DNA of 17,825 nucleotides from Deltaproteobacteria bacterium. Its GTDB lineage: Bacteria; Desulfobacterota; DSM-4660; Desulfatiglandales; B25-G16. The position numbers were made by a program, and so were the translations under genes. The notes beneath the pieces are model-generated. The model was not told the origin of the DNA. It was given only the letters and a program-made list of their open reading frames with translations, and did no database searches. Below, piece by piece: positions 1-7,735 of the stretch. Numbering within the stretch: position 1 is the stretch's first letter; every line of letters begins with the position of its first letter. The stretch is taken from NCBI GenBank assembly GCA_020355145.1, contig CP070660.1:1391392-1409216 (forward strand), written 5' to 3'.

Positions 1-1383
1 AGTGAGGAACTGATCCACAAGGCGGTGAGGAGAGGGGCCCTTTCAAGACAGCTAACTCCTGTCTTTATCGGATCAGCATATAAAAACATCGGGGTTCAGC
101 CTATACTCGATGCCGTTACCAACTATCTCCCTTCGCCGGCAGAGGTAGAAAATAGTGCACTGGATATTGATCAGGGGGAAAAAGAGGTATTGCTCTCCTC
201 GGATCCCAATGACCCCCTTGTGGCCCTGGCCTTCAAATTGGAGATGACCCCGTACGGGCAGCTCACCCATCTGAGGATCTATCAGGGCTCCATTTCAAAG
301 GGGGATGATCTGGTAAATACCAGGGACAGGAAAAAGATCAAGGTGGGAAGGCTTATCAGGATGCATGCCGACGAAATGGAGGATATTTCCAGGGCCGGTG
401 CAGGGGACATTGTGGCCCTCTTCGGGGTTAATTGCTTTTCCGGGGATACATTCACTGATGACCGCTTAAACTACACCATGACCTCCATCTTTGTTCCAGA
501 ACCGGTGATCTCCCTGAGCATATCCCCAAAGGACAATAAATCCGACACTAATATGGCCAAGGCCCTTAGACGGTTTACCAGGGAAGACCCCACATTTAGG
601 TCCAGGGTGGATGAGGAATCTGGCCAGACCATTATCTCAGGGATGGGGGAGTTGCACCTTGAGATATACGTGGAAAGAATGAAGAGGGAGTTCGGGGCGG
701 AGATAAGTACGGAGATTCCCCAAGTGGCCTATCGGGAGACCATCTCAGTGCGAGCGGAGTTTGATTATATCCATAAGAAGCAGACAGGTGGAGCAGGTCA
801 GTACGGGCGAGTCACAGGATTCATTGAACCCTCAGAAGATGGAGTCTATGAATTTGTTAACAAGGTGAAAGGTGGAGTCATTCCATCGGAGTTCATACCT
901 GCTGTTGACAAGGGCTTCCAGTCCTGTCTAAACAAAGGCCTCCTCATAGGATTTCCGGTCCGAGCGATGAGGATCACGGTGAATGACGGACAATATCACG
1001 CAGTTGATTCATCCGAGAGGGCATTTGTCCAGGCAGCGATCGGTGCCTTTAAGCAGGCTTACTTAAAGGCAAAGCCCGTGATACTGGAGCCGATTATGAG
1101 GGTATCGGTAGAATGTCCCTCTGAGTTCCAAGGCAATGTTATGTCTTCTATCAACCAGCGCAGGGGGTTGATCATGAGCTCGGCGGAAGATGGGGTCTTT
1201 ACAACGGTTGAGGCTGAGGTTCCTCTGGCGGAGATGTTCGGATATGCTACAACCCTGAGATCTTTGACTCAAGGAAAGGGAGAGTTTACCATGGAGTTTT
1301 CCAGATATTCGAGGGTGCCTGAATCACTGGCGGAGGAGCTCAAATTACGGTATAGAGAAAGATCGAAGAGGACGAAAGCATGA
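1..1383 (+). CDS. fusA: Elongation factor G, 5'-truncated by the window edge
   Basis: EF-G is the ribosomal translocase GTPase. The reading frame is open from base 1, so the gene starts upstream; 460 codons plus TGA are visible. The fragment opens at the end of the G domain, with the G5-type GSA motif (TPVFIGSAYKN, near nt 58–90), so the P-loop and NKxD motifs lie outside. Domain II follows (PLVALAFKLE, then PYGQLTHLRIY), then domain III (GMGELHLEIYVERMKREFG), domain IV with GGAGQYGRV and VPLAEMFGYATTLRSLTQG in domain V, and a basic tail. Domain II wording such as FGVNCFSGDTFTD resembles the spirochaete/planctomycete/deltaproteobacterial spdEFG1 group and mitochondrial EF-G1 rather than E. 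coli FusA; this subclass is inferred from memory of the family. The stop overlaps the next start as ATGA, implying translational coupling. Confidence 0.95.
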   Translation, partial: SEELIHKAVRRGALSRQLTPVFIGSAYKNIGVQPILDAVTNYLPSPAEVENSALDIDQGEKEVLLSSDPNDPLVALAFKLEMTPYGQLTHLRIYQGSISKGDDLVNTRDRKKIKVGRLIRMHADEMEDISRAGAGDIVALFGVNCFSGDTFTDDRLNYTMTSIFVPEPVISLSISPKDNKSDTNMAKALRRFTREDPTFRSRVDEESGQTIISGMGELHLEIYVERMKREFGAEISTEIPQVAYRETISVRAEFDYIHKKQTGGAGQYGRVTGFIEPSEDGVYEFVNKVKGGVIPSEFIPAVDKGFQSCLNKGLLIGFPVRAMRITVNDGQYHAVDSSERAFVQAAIGAFKQAYLKAKPVILEPIMRVSVECPSEFQGNVMSSINQRRGLIMSSAEDGVFTTVEAEVPLAEMFGYATTLRSLTQGKGEFTMEFSRYSRVPESLAEELKLRYRERSKRTKA

Positions 1384-2075
1384 AGGATTTTTTGGAGGTC
1401 AGCCCTTTAAAGATACTGGAAATGTCTGCCTATAAGGAATTAGGCAAGGGCAACCTGGGGGTTCTCATGGCGAGGGCAGGTGTTGGCAAAACCTCATGCC
1501 TCATTCACATTGCGTTTGATAGGCTGTTTCGGGAGGAAAAACTTGTCCATGTCTCCCTTAAGGATGTGCCGGAAAAGGTTTCCTCTTATTACAGTGTGAT
1601 CTTTTCCGATCTTGTTAAGGCCCTGGATATAGAGAACGAACATGAGGTGAGGGCCCTCTTGGATAAAAACAGGATAATCCTCGCCTATTTGAGGGAAAGT
1701 TTTGACCTCGACAGGCTTCGGAAGAACCTTAGCAACCTGGTAAAGGGGGTCAATTTTAGACCGGAGACCCTCATTGTTGATGGTATTGATTTTGCAGAAA
1801 CTGGGAGGGATCTTTTTGAGGGCTTCAGAAAGATAGCTGAGGAATTTCAGGCAGAGGTATGGTTTTCAGCCCTCTCCCACAGGCACATTGCCGAGGTAAA
1901 TGAAAGGGGGATCCCTTTTCCATGTAACAAGGTGGATGACCTGTTCAGCCTTATTATCCAGCTATATTCAACGCAGTCAGGGGTCTTCTTAAAACTCTTG
2001 AAGGACCATGACACTGAAGGCAGCCCTGATGTTATGCTCAGGCTCGATCCAAACAATTTTTTGGCCATAGAATAG
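1380..2075 (+). CDS. KaiC/RecA-like P-loop ATPase of unknown function
   Basis: A soluble 231-residue protein with no signal peptide or membrane segment. A P-loop is visible at residues 31–38 (ARAGVGKT), where the usual first Gly of GxxxxGK[ST] is Ala. A Walker B-like strand LIVDG lies at 131–135 and a later strand ends in ALSHR (164–168). This order matches the RecA/KaiC/DnaB fold. Conserved relatives annotated only as cytoplasmic or hypothetical proteins occur in Desulfobacterota, as far as I recall; no function is established. The ATG overlaps the EF-G stop by 4 bp, and GAAGAGGA sits 7 nt upstream, inside the EF-G gene, so the two are probably co-translated. A role near translation or ribosomes is only guilt by association. 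Confidence 0.85.
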   Translation: MKDFLEVSPLKILEMSAYKELGKGNLGVLMARAGVGKTSCLIHIAFDRLFREEKLVHVSLKDVPEKVSSYYSVIFSDLVKALDIENEHEVRALLDKNRIILAYLRESFDLDRLRKNLSNLVKGVNFRPETLIVDGIDFAETGRDLFEGFRKIAEEFQAEVWFSALSHRHIAEVNERGIPFPCNKVDDLFSLIIQLYSTQSGVFLKLLKDHDTEGSPDVMLRLDPNNFLAIE

Positions 2076-2230
2076 CTGGAAAGTGCCTAAAGCCCGCCCT
2101 GGCGCTATGCACTCTAATCAGCCTACTAAGTCTATAAGTCAGTGCGTGCTCGAATCAGGCTGATAAGCCTATAGGCCAGGACTGGGCCAGGGTTTAAAGT
2201 GAGCTAAAGTGCCTAAAGTTAGACTTAGTT
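2074..2230. repeat. Repeat-rich spacer with direct and nested inverted repeats
   Basis: The 293-bp gap between the ATPase gene and rpmB has no supported gene. A 13-bp direct repeat AAAGTGCCTAAAG occurs at 2080–2092 and 2206–2218, each preceded by AGCT. The second copy sits in an imperfect 9–10-bp tandem run whose units begin AAAGT (about 2196–2222). Inverted pairs are CCCTGGC (2097–2103) with GCCAGGG (2186–2192), ATCAGCCT (2117–2124) with AGGCTGAT (2157–2164), and ACTAAGTCT (2125–2133) with AGACTTAGT (2221–2229). The last pair crosses the other two. It could be a decayed repeat element or a structured 3' region; no T-run terminator is visible. Confidence 0.6.
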
Positions 2231-2295
2231 GGCCTCAGAGATTGGATTCAAGGATAGTATATGGTAAATGGGAGGAGGGTTGTCGGGGTTTTTAA

Positions 2296-2325
2296 TGGAC
2301 AACGGTTAGAAGTTAGGCATATAAT
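2296..2325 (+). promoter_or_regulatory. Sigma-70-type promoter for rpmB
   Basis: TGGACA (2296–2301, five of six matches to TTGACA), an 18-bp spacer, and a perfect TATAAT (2320–2325). Transcription would begin near 2332, giving a leader of about 37 nt before the rpmB ATG at 2369. The lack of a convincing site elsewhere in the gap supports it. Confidence 0.6.
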
Positions 2326-2368
2326 GAATATTTAGTAGCAATAAACAAAGATTAAAGGAAGCAGCAGG

Positions 2369-2563
2369 ATGTCCAAGGTATGTGAGATATGCGGCAAGAG
2401 ACCCACTGTAGGCAATAATGTAAGTCATGCCAACAATAGGACTAAAAGGCGTTGGTATCCAAACCTACAAACGGTGAGGGTTAAGATAAAAGGCCAGACG
2501 AAGAAGTTGAAGGTCTGTACGAGGTGTCTAAGATCCGGGCTGATGGAACAAACAGTTTCTTGA
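2369..2563 (+). CDS. rpmB: 50S ribosomal protein L28, zinc-binding form
   Basis: The 64-residue product carries the L28 signature: N-terminal CEICGKRP, then the basic stretch NNRTKRRWYPNLQ and the C-terminal CTRCLRSG. Two CXXC pairs (Cys5/Cys8 and Cys50/Cys53) mark the C+ form that binds one zinc ion. AAAGGAA (2354–2360) lies 8 nt before the ATG. The gene is monocistronic here: a promoter lies just upstream, rpmG does not follow it, and rel runs towards it from downstream. L28 sits in the large subunit near the exit-site region. The TGA stop falls inside a short direct repeat. Confidence 0.96.
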   Translation: MSKVCEICGKRPTVGNNVSHANNRTKRRWYPNLQTVRVKIKGQTKKLKVCTRCLRSGLMEQTVS

Positions 2564-2586
2564 GTTTGTTAGGTTTCTTGGGTTTG
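2555..2586 (+). repeat. 14-bp imperfect tandem repeat at the rpmB stop
   Basis: GTTTCTTGAGTTTG (2555–2568) and GTTTCTTGGGTTTG (2573–2586) differ at one base, and the rpmB TGA lies in the first copy. The following segment up to about 2635 (CAATAAACACAATGAACTC and on) is roughly complementary, so the 73-bp convergent gap could fold into a long imperfect hairpin between rpmB and rel. No clear T-run is seen on either strand, so I do not call a terminator. Confidence 0.45.
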
Positions 2587-2636
2587 GTGCGTTAAGACCC
2601 TATGAGCTCAATAAACACAATGAACTCTAGAACCTA

Positions 2637-4778
2637 TTAAATACGTTCCACCTTTAATACCTCCTTTATCTTCTTTATCTTTGAGATAATATCCCTTAAT
2701 TGATTATAATCAGAGACCTCAATGGTAAAGGTGGATATCCCCTTTTTATCAATTGTTGTGTGGATGTCTGCATCTACAATGTTGGCCTCGCTCTGGGCAA
2801 ATATAGCACTTATATTGGCCAGCATGCCCTTTTTAGAGACGTTGGTAATCCTTAATCTCGCTAAATAACTCACATCCTCAGAGCGTTCCCACTCCACCTC
2901 TACCAGCCTATATGGGTCAACCTCCCTAATATACCGGCAATCTTTTGTATGAATGGTGACCCCCCTTCCCCTGGTAATAAAACCGATAGCTGGTTCCCCT
3001 GGTAGTGGGTGACAACACCTTCCGAAGCGAATGAGCATATCACTCATCCCCTTAACCTTAATCCCGGCCTCTGCCTTTTTTCTTTTTATCCTGTGGACTA
3101 TCTTCTGGACAAGGCCCTCTGGCTTATCTCCTTTTATCTCTACATGGGGGATAAGCCGGTTCAAGACCTGCTTTGCTGAGATCTTGCCATACCCGATATT
3201 GGCCAACAGATCATCCATACTCTTTAAAGAGAATCCTTGAACCAAATCTAAGATCTGCTCGTTTTTGAATTGCCTGGATAGACTAAGGTTAAATTTTTTA
3301 AGCTCTTTTTCCAAGATATCCCTTCCAATAGCTACACTCTCTTTCCTCTCTTCTTTTTTTATCCATTGTCTGATCCTGGTTCTGGCCGTGGATGTCTTTA
3401 CGAAATTTAGCCAATCCTTACTGGGTTTATGATTCTTGGAGGTAATAATATGGACTATATCCCCGTTTTTAAGCTGGTAGCTTAAGGGGACTATCCTTTC
3501 ATTTACCTTGGCACCTGTACATCTATTTCCAACCTCTGAATGGATACTATAGGCAAAATCAACTGGGGTTGCTCCCTTGGGAAGCGCCTTGACCTCGCCC
3601 TTAGGCGTAAAAACATAGACCTCGCCACTGAAGAGATCTAGCCTGACTGTTTCTAGGAATTCCTTTGGGTCAGTCAGGCTTTTCTGCCATTCTAACAACT
3701 GTCTCATCCATGCGTATTGATCGCGCATCTCTTTGTCTGATCCATATCCCTCTTTATACTTCCAATGAGCGGCGATTCCCTCTTCGGCGATCCTGTCCAT
3801 ATCCCATGTTCTTATCTGTATCTCCATTCTCTCCCCAAGAGAGGTGATTACTGTGGTGTGCAGAGACTGATACATATTGGCCTTAGGCAGGGAGATATAA
3901 TCCTTAAAACGACCTGCCACCGGTTTCCACATGGAATGGATCAGACCTAAGACCTCATAGCACTCCTTTACAGAATTCACTATTATCCTGAAGGCCATGA
4001 CATCATAGACCTGATCCGTATTCAGATCCTGCTCCATCATCTTTTGATAAATACTAAAGAAATGCTTATGTCTTCCCTTTATCGTGGCCTTTATATTGGC
4101 CTCACGTAATGTCTTGGATAAGATCTCCTTTATCTCCCTAATGAATTTTTCCTGTGCCTCTCGCCTCTGGGCAATCCCTAACCTTATATCCTCGTAAATT
4201 TTTGGCTCAAGATAAAAGAGGGAGAGATCCTCCAAGGTAGACTTTAGCCAGTAAATGCCCATCCTTCCAGCAAGGGGCGCATAGATATCAAGGGTTTCCC
4301 TTGTAATTACGTCCTGCTTTTCAGGGGGTTGAAAACCGAGGGTCTGCATATTATGCAATCGATCTGCCAATTTGACCAGAAGGACCCTTATATCAGTAGC
4401 CATGGCGAGAATCATCTTTCTTATATTCTCTGCCTGCTGTTTCTCCTTGCTCAAGAACTGTATCTTACTGATCTTGGTAACACCATCTACTATGGTTGCC
4501 ACCTCCTTGCCGAATAGATATTCAATATCTGTTAGTTCAGCTAAGGTATCCTCAACCGTATCATGGAGAAGGCCAGAGGTAACACTCACCTCGTCCATCT
4601 TCATATTGGTGAGGATCCCGGCCACTTCCAAGGGGTGGGAGAGGTATGGTTCCCCGGATAAACGGGTCTGTTTCTTGTGAACCTTTGCTGAATATACATA
4701 TGCCTTTTCAATGAGGCCTATATCTGCGCTAGGATGATAAGAAAGGATCTTTGATGTTATGTCATTTAAGCGAATCAT
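2637..4778 (-). CDS. Bifunctional (p)ppGpp synthetase/hydrolase, Rel/SpoT family
   Basis: Makes (p)ppGpp from ATP and GTP/GDP and hydrolyses it during the stringent response. Counted from the ATG at 4778 (713 residues), the hydrolase HD domain keeps HDTVED at 72–77. The synthetase domain follows, with GRHKHFFSIYQKM near 235–247, RFKD at 290–293 and ANMYQSLHTT at 300–309. RxKD rather than the acidic ExDD of RelA indicates a bifunctional Rel/SpoT enzyme. A TGS domain lies near 387–447, the zinc-finger region with GRCCHPLPGE near 586–595, and a C-terminal ACT domain near 640–713. A longer frame opens at a TTG (4793), but that codon directly abuts AAGGAGG with no spacing, while the family normally starts MIRLND. 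The ATG therefore seems right, although AAGGAGG is then 15 nt away. The start overlaps proS by 17 bp. Confidence 0.95.
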   Translation of the reverse strand: MIRLNDITSKILSYHPSADIGLIEKAYVYSAKVHKKQTRLSGEPYLSHPLEVAGILTNMKMDEVSVTSGLLHDTVEDTLAELTDIEYLFGKEVATIVDGVTKISKIQFLSKEKQQAENIRKMILAMATDIRVLLVKLADRLHNMQTLGFQPPEKQDVITRETLDIYAPLAGRMGIYWLKSTLEDLSLFYLEPKIYEDIRLGIAQRREAQEKFIREIKEILSKTLREANIKATIKGRHKHFFSIYQKMMEQDLNTDQVYDVMAFRIIVNSVKECYEVLGLIHSMWKPVAGRFKDYISLPKANMYQSLHTTVITSLGERMEIQIRTWDMDRIAEEGIAAHWKYKEGYGSDKEMRDQYAWMRQLLEWQKSLTDPKEFLETVRLDLFSGEVYVFTPKGEVKALPKGATPVDFAYSIHSEVGNRCTGAKVNERIVPLSYQLKNGDIVHIITSKNHKPSKDWLNFVKTSTARTRIRQWIKKEERKESVAIGRDILEKELKKFNLSLSRQFKNEQILDLVQGFSLKSMDDLLANIGYGKISAKQVLNRLIPHVEIKGDKPEGLVQKIVHRIKRKKAEAGIKVKGMSDMLIRFGRCCHPLPGEPAIGFITRGRGVTIHTKDCRYIREVDPYRLVEVEWERSEDVSYLARLRITNVSKKGMLANISAIFAQSEANIVDADIHTTIDKKGISTFTIEVSDYNQLRDIISKIKKIKEVLKVERI

Positions 4779-6501
4779 AGAGGCCCTGGACAACCTCCTT
4801 TATAGCTTTAGGGGCCTTGTCTACAGGCATCAATCTGAGATCTGGCTTAGGGCGTAACTTGATCTCAACGGAGTCCTTTTTAAGTGTTCTTAGACTGACA
4901 GTAACCCTCACGGGTATGCCCAGAAGATCAGCGTCCTTGAATTTGAAACCTGGTCTCTCATCCCTGTCATCCAGAAAAACCCCCATGCCTAAATCACTCA
5001 GATTATGGTATAAATCCTCCGCCACTTTTCTAACACGGGCCTCATGTAGTTCAAGGGCCAGGATCATTACCTCAAAGGGGGAGATAGATACAGGAAAGAC
5101 AATACCATTCTCGTCGTGACTCTGCTCTATAGCCGCTGCTACAATCCTCTCAATACCTATACCATAACACCCCATAATAATGGGAGTTTCCCGACCACTC
5201 CTGTCCAGGAAATTGGCATTAAGGGCCTTACTGTATTTTGTCCCCAGTTTAAAGATATGGCCAACCTCTATTCCCTTGCCAAACCTTAGCTCTCCTCCAC
5301 ACCTGGGGCATGGATCAGATGGGGTTATCATCCTCAGGTCCGCATATTTCTCCACCTGGAAATCCCTTCCTTCATTTACATTGAGGATATGCCTATCCTT
5401 CTCGTTTGCCCCCATTACCATATTTTTCATCTCCTTAAGGGCAAGGTCAGCCACCTTTCTCACCTCTAGACCAATGGCCCCTGCGAAGCCCATCGGGGCG
5501 CCAGTGACATCACTCACAGTTTCTGGATCTGCCATGGCAAGCTCTTGGACGTTAAGGACATTTCTTAGTTTGGTTTCATTCAGTTCGTGATCCCCCCTTA
5601 CTAAAGCGGCTACTGGTCCGTGTTCGGTTTGATAGATAAGTGTTTTGACCAATTTTTCAGGCCCGATCGACAGAAACTTAGTTACCTCATCTACGGTTTT
5701 TATTTCCGGTGTGTCTACAACCTGTAGTTCTTTCTCCCTCTCGGTACATTTTGAATCACACTGCCTTACTACTACCTCGGCCTTTTCTAAGTTGGAGGCA
5801 TAGTTACAGTTTTGACAGCTTACAATCTCGTCCTCACCACTATTTGCTAACACCATGAATTCATGGGAAAAACTGCCACCTATAGGTCCTGTATCTGCCT
5901 CGACCGCCCGGAATTTCAGTCCACACCTTCTAAAGATAGCCTCGTATGCCACATACATTCGCTCATAACTCCGGTTGGCCCCCCCCTCGTCTATATCAAA
6001 GCTATAGGCATCCTTCATAGTAAATTCCCGAGCCCGCATAACTCCAAATCTCGGCCTGATCTCATCCCTGAACTTTGTCTGTATCTGATACAGGTTAATG
6101 GGCAGCTGTTTGTATGAATGGATCTCCCTTCGGACCAGGTCAGTTATTACCTCTTCGTGAGTCGGGCCCAGGCATGATTCCCTGTTGTGTCGATCCCTGA
6201 ACCTCAAGAGCTCTGGCCCATAATAATCCCATCGACCGCTTTCCATCCATAAATCACCCGGCTGTACCCCTGGAAGCAGGACTTCAATGGCACCAGCCCT
6301 GTCCATCTCTTCCCTGACAATACCTTCCACCTTTTTAAGGGCGATCAGACCAAAGGGAAGATAGTTATAGATTCCCGCTGCCAGTTTTCTGATCATACCG
6401 GCCCTGAGCATTAATTGGTGACTAATAAGCTCAGCCTCTGCCGGTATCTCTTTAAGTGTAGGGATAAAGAATTGTGAATATCTTCTTGAGATAGCTCCCA
6501 T
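4762..6501 (-). CDS. proS: Prolyl-tRNA synthetase, bacterial type with editing insertion
   Basis: Class II synthetase that charges tRNA-Pro. Counted from the ATG at 6501 (579 residues), the order is the N-terminal RYSQFFIPTLKE and HQLMLRAGMIRKLAAGIY, motif 2 around FRDEIRPRFGVMRAREFTMK (about 144–163), a YbaK-like editing insertion (about 225–395), motif 3 GCYGIGIERI (about 444–453), and the anticodon-binding domain. Cysteine pairs CQNC (229–232) and CPRC (398–401) flank the insertion and could bind a metal. A longer start at 6525 adds MTYDVTYI, but those codons are made of a heptamer DNA repeat, and the family begins close to RYSQ. Neither start has a good Shine-Dalgarno sequence. It lies between ispG and rel in one minus-strand unit. 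Confidence 0.95.
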   Translation of the reverse strand: MGAISRRYSQFFIPTLKEIPAEAELISHQLMLRAGMIRKLAAGIYNYLPFGLIALKKVEGIVREEMDRAGAIEVLLPGVQPGDLWMESGRWDYYGPELLRFRDRHNRESCLGPTHEEVITDLVRREIHSYKQLPINLYQIQTKFRDEIRPRFGVMRAREFTMKDAYSFDIDEGGANRSYERMYVAYEAIFRRCGLKFRAVEADTGPIGGSFSHEFMVLANSGEDEIVSCQNCNYASNLEKAEVVVRQCDSKCTEREKELQVVDTPEIKTVDEVTKFLSIGPEKLVKTLIYQTEHGPVAALVRGDHELNETKLRNVLNVQELAMADPETVSDVTGAPMGFAGAIGLEVRKVADLALKEMKNMVMGANEKDRHILNVNEGRDFQVEKYADLRMITPSDPCPRCGGELRFGKGIEVGHIFKLGTKYSKALNANFLDRSGRETPIIMGCYGIGIERIVAAAIEQSHDENGIVFPVSISPFEVMILALELHEARVRKVAEDLYHNLSDLGMGVFLDDRDERPGFKFKDADLLGIPVRVTVSLRTLKKDSVEIKLRPKPDLRLMPVDKAPKAIKEVVQGLYDSLK

Positions 6502-6513
6502 AATATAGGTAAC

Positions 6514-6541
6514 GTCATACGTCATTGGTCATTAGTCATTC
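6514..6541. repeat. Four tandem GTCATNN heptamers
   Basis: On the plus strand the units are GTCATAC, GTCATTG, GTCATTA and GTCATTC, head to tail with no gaps. They sit at the 5' end of proS and contain its alternative upstream ATG (6523–6525), read on the minus strand as ATGAC-type units. Related ATGAC/GTCATT words recur between 6571 and 6610. Confidence 0.7.
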
Positions 6542-6567
6542 GCTAAAAAAAGGAAGTCTCTGATTAT

Positions 6568-6616
6568 TAATGTCATTTACCAGTGACAAGGAACTATTGA
6601 CTAATGACATTTACCA
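6568..6616. repeat. 15-bp direct repeat spanning the ispG stop
   Basis: TAATGTCATTTACCA (6568–6582) and TAATGACATTTACCA (6602–6616) differ at one base. The second copy includes the last codons and part of the stop of ispG (minus strand); the first lies in the ispG–proS gap. This looks like a small duplication of the ispG 3' end or another GTCATT-type repeat. No hairpin with a T-run is present, consistent with read-through from ispG into proS. Confidence 0.5.
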
Positions 6617-7671
6617 TAGTTGATCATCTTTTTGACTTCTTCGATAAGTACGCCGGCCAGATTTGACTCAGGCACCTTTTTAATCAATCTACCCTTCTTA
6701 AACAATGTTCCTTGTCCCAGTCCGCCGGCAATACCAATGTCGGCCTCTCTCGCCTCTCCGGGCCCATTTACAACACATCCCATAATAGCTACCTTAATAG
6801 GGGTTGTAATCCGGTTCAGGGCATTTTCAACTGTCTCTACCAGGGTAAGGAGATCTATTTGACACCTTCCACATGTAGGGCAGGATATAATTTCCACCCC
6901 CCTCTGCCTCAGACCCAGGGCCCTCAGGATTTCATACGCTACCTTAACCTCATCAACCGGATCATGGGTTAGAGAGACCCTGATTGTATCTCCTATGCCC
7001 TCTGATAGTAATACCCCTATCCCTAAGGAGTTCTTAACGGTCCCTGATATGAGGGTTCCGGCCTCGGTTACGCCTAAGTGTAGGGGATAGTCAACATTCT
7101 CGCTCAGAAGCCTATAAGCCGATATCATTTGCAAGACATCGGGTGATTTCAGAGATATCTTAATGAGATGGAAATCTAAATCCTCAAAGATCCTTACGTA
7201 ACTCATGACACTCTCGACCATGGCCTCTGGTGTCGGGTGACCATACTTTTTAAGAATAGCCCTGTTAAGAGAGCCGGAGTTAACACCAATCCTTATAGGA
7301 GTGGCTTGATATCGGGCAGCGGCCACAATCTCCTGGATTTTCCTCCTTCCACCAATGTTGCCTGGATTCAATCTTAGCCCATCAGCCCCATTCTCTATAG
7401 CTGCCAGGGCGAGCCTGTAGTCAAATTGAATATCGGCAATTATCGGAATAGATACCTTGGATTTTATCTCTTTAAGGGCAGAGGCGGCCTTCATATCTGG
7501 CACTGCCAGGCGAACAAGCTCACAGCCAGCGCTCCTTAAGCGATCTATCTGTTTTACCGTAGCAGCTACGTCCTGAGTTGGGGTATTGGTCATGGACTGT
7601 ACCACTACCGGTGCTCCACCGCCTATCTTTACCCCACCCATGTTTATCTGCCTGCTAAGACGTCTTTTCAT
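6601..7671 (-). CDS. ispG: 4-hydroxy-3-methylbut-2-enyl diphosphate synthase (flavodoxin/ferredoxin)
   Basis: Converts 2-C-methyl-erythritol 2,4-cyclodiphosphate to HMBPP, the penultimate MEP-pathway step, using a [4Fe-4S] cluster. The 356-residue, two-domain bacterial form is complete: an N-terminal TIM barrel (VVVQSMTNTPTQDV near 22–35; GLRLNPGNIGG near 98–108) and a C-terminal cluster domain with Cys264, Cys267 and Cys299 plus Glu306 in MGCVVNGPGEA. These match the three Cys and one Glu that ligate the cluster in studied IspG proteins. It is the first gene of the minus-strand unit with proS and rel. No strong Shine-Dalgarno precedes the ATG. Its pathway partner ispE is just across the divergent spacer. 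Confidence 0.96.
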   Translation of the reverse strand: MKRRLSRQINMGGVKIGGGAPVVVQSMTNTPTQDVAATVKQIDRLRSAGCELVRLAVPDMKAASALKEIKSKVSIPIIADIQFDYRLALAAIENGADGLRLNPGNIGGRRKIQEIVAAARYQATPIRIGVNSGSLNRAILKKYGHPTPEAMVESVMSYVRIFEDLDFHLIKISLKSPDVLQMISAYRLLSENVDYPLHLGVTEAGTLISGTVKNSLGIGVLLSEGIGDTIRVSLTHDPVDEVKVAYEILRALGLRQRGVEIISCPTCGRCQIDLLTLVETVENALNRITTPIKVAIMGCVVNGPGEAREADIGIAGGLGQGTLFKKGRLIKKVPESNLAGVLIEEVKKMINYGKCH

Positions 7672-7695
7672 ATAGAGATAATGGCCTGCTTTTCC

Positions 7696-7729
7696 TGCAC
7701 TTGGTGCACTCGGTTAAGCCCATTAAAAT
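7696..7729 (+). promoter_or_regulatory. Candidate promoter with a palindrome over the -35 box
   Basis: TTGGTG (7701–7706), a 17-bp spacer and TAAAAT (7724–7729) read as a moderate sigma-70 promoter on the plus strand, start near 7736. The -35 box is embedded in the hairpin/palindrome TGCAC-TTG-GTGCA (7696–7708), which could be an operator; on the other strand it lies about 25 bp upstream of the ispG start. No -35/-10 pair for ispG stood out. Confidence 0.35.
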
Positions 7730-7735
7730 CTAACC

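Noticed and set aside
4776..4793. TTG at 4793 as the start of rel
   Set aside because: It abuts the AAGGAGG sequence with no spacing, and the family consensus begins at the ATG encoding MIRLND.
5180..5590. A 136-codon plus-strand frame opposite proS, and shorter ones at 4817–5119 and 5863–6117
   Set aside because: All lie antisense to conserved ProRS codons, lack ribosome binding sites and have Ser/Leu-rich shadow composition.
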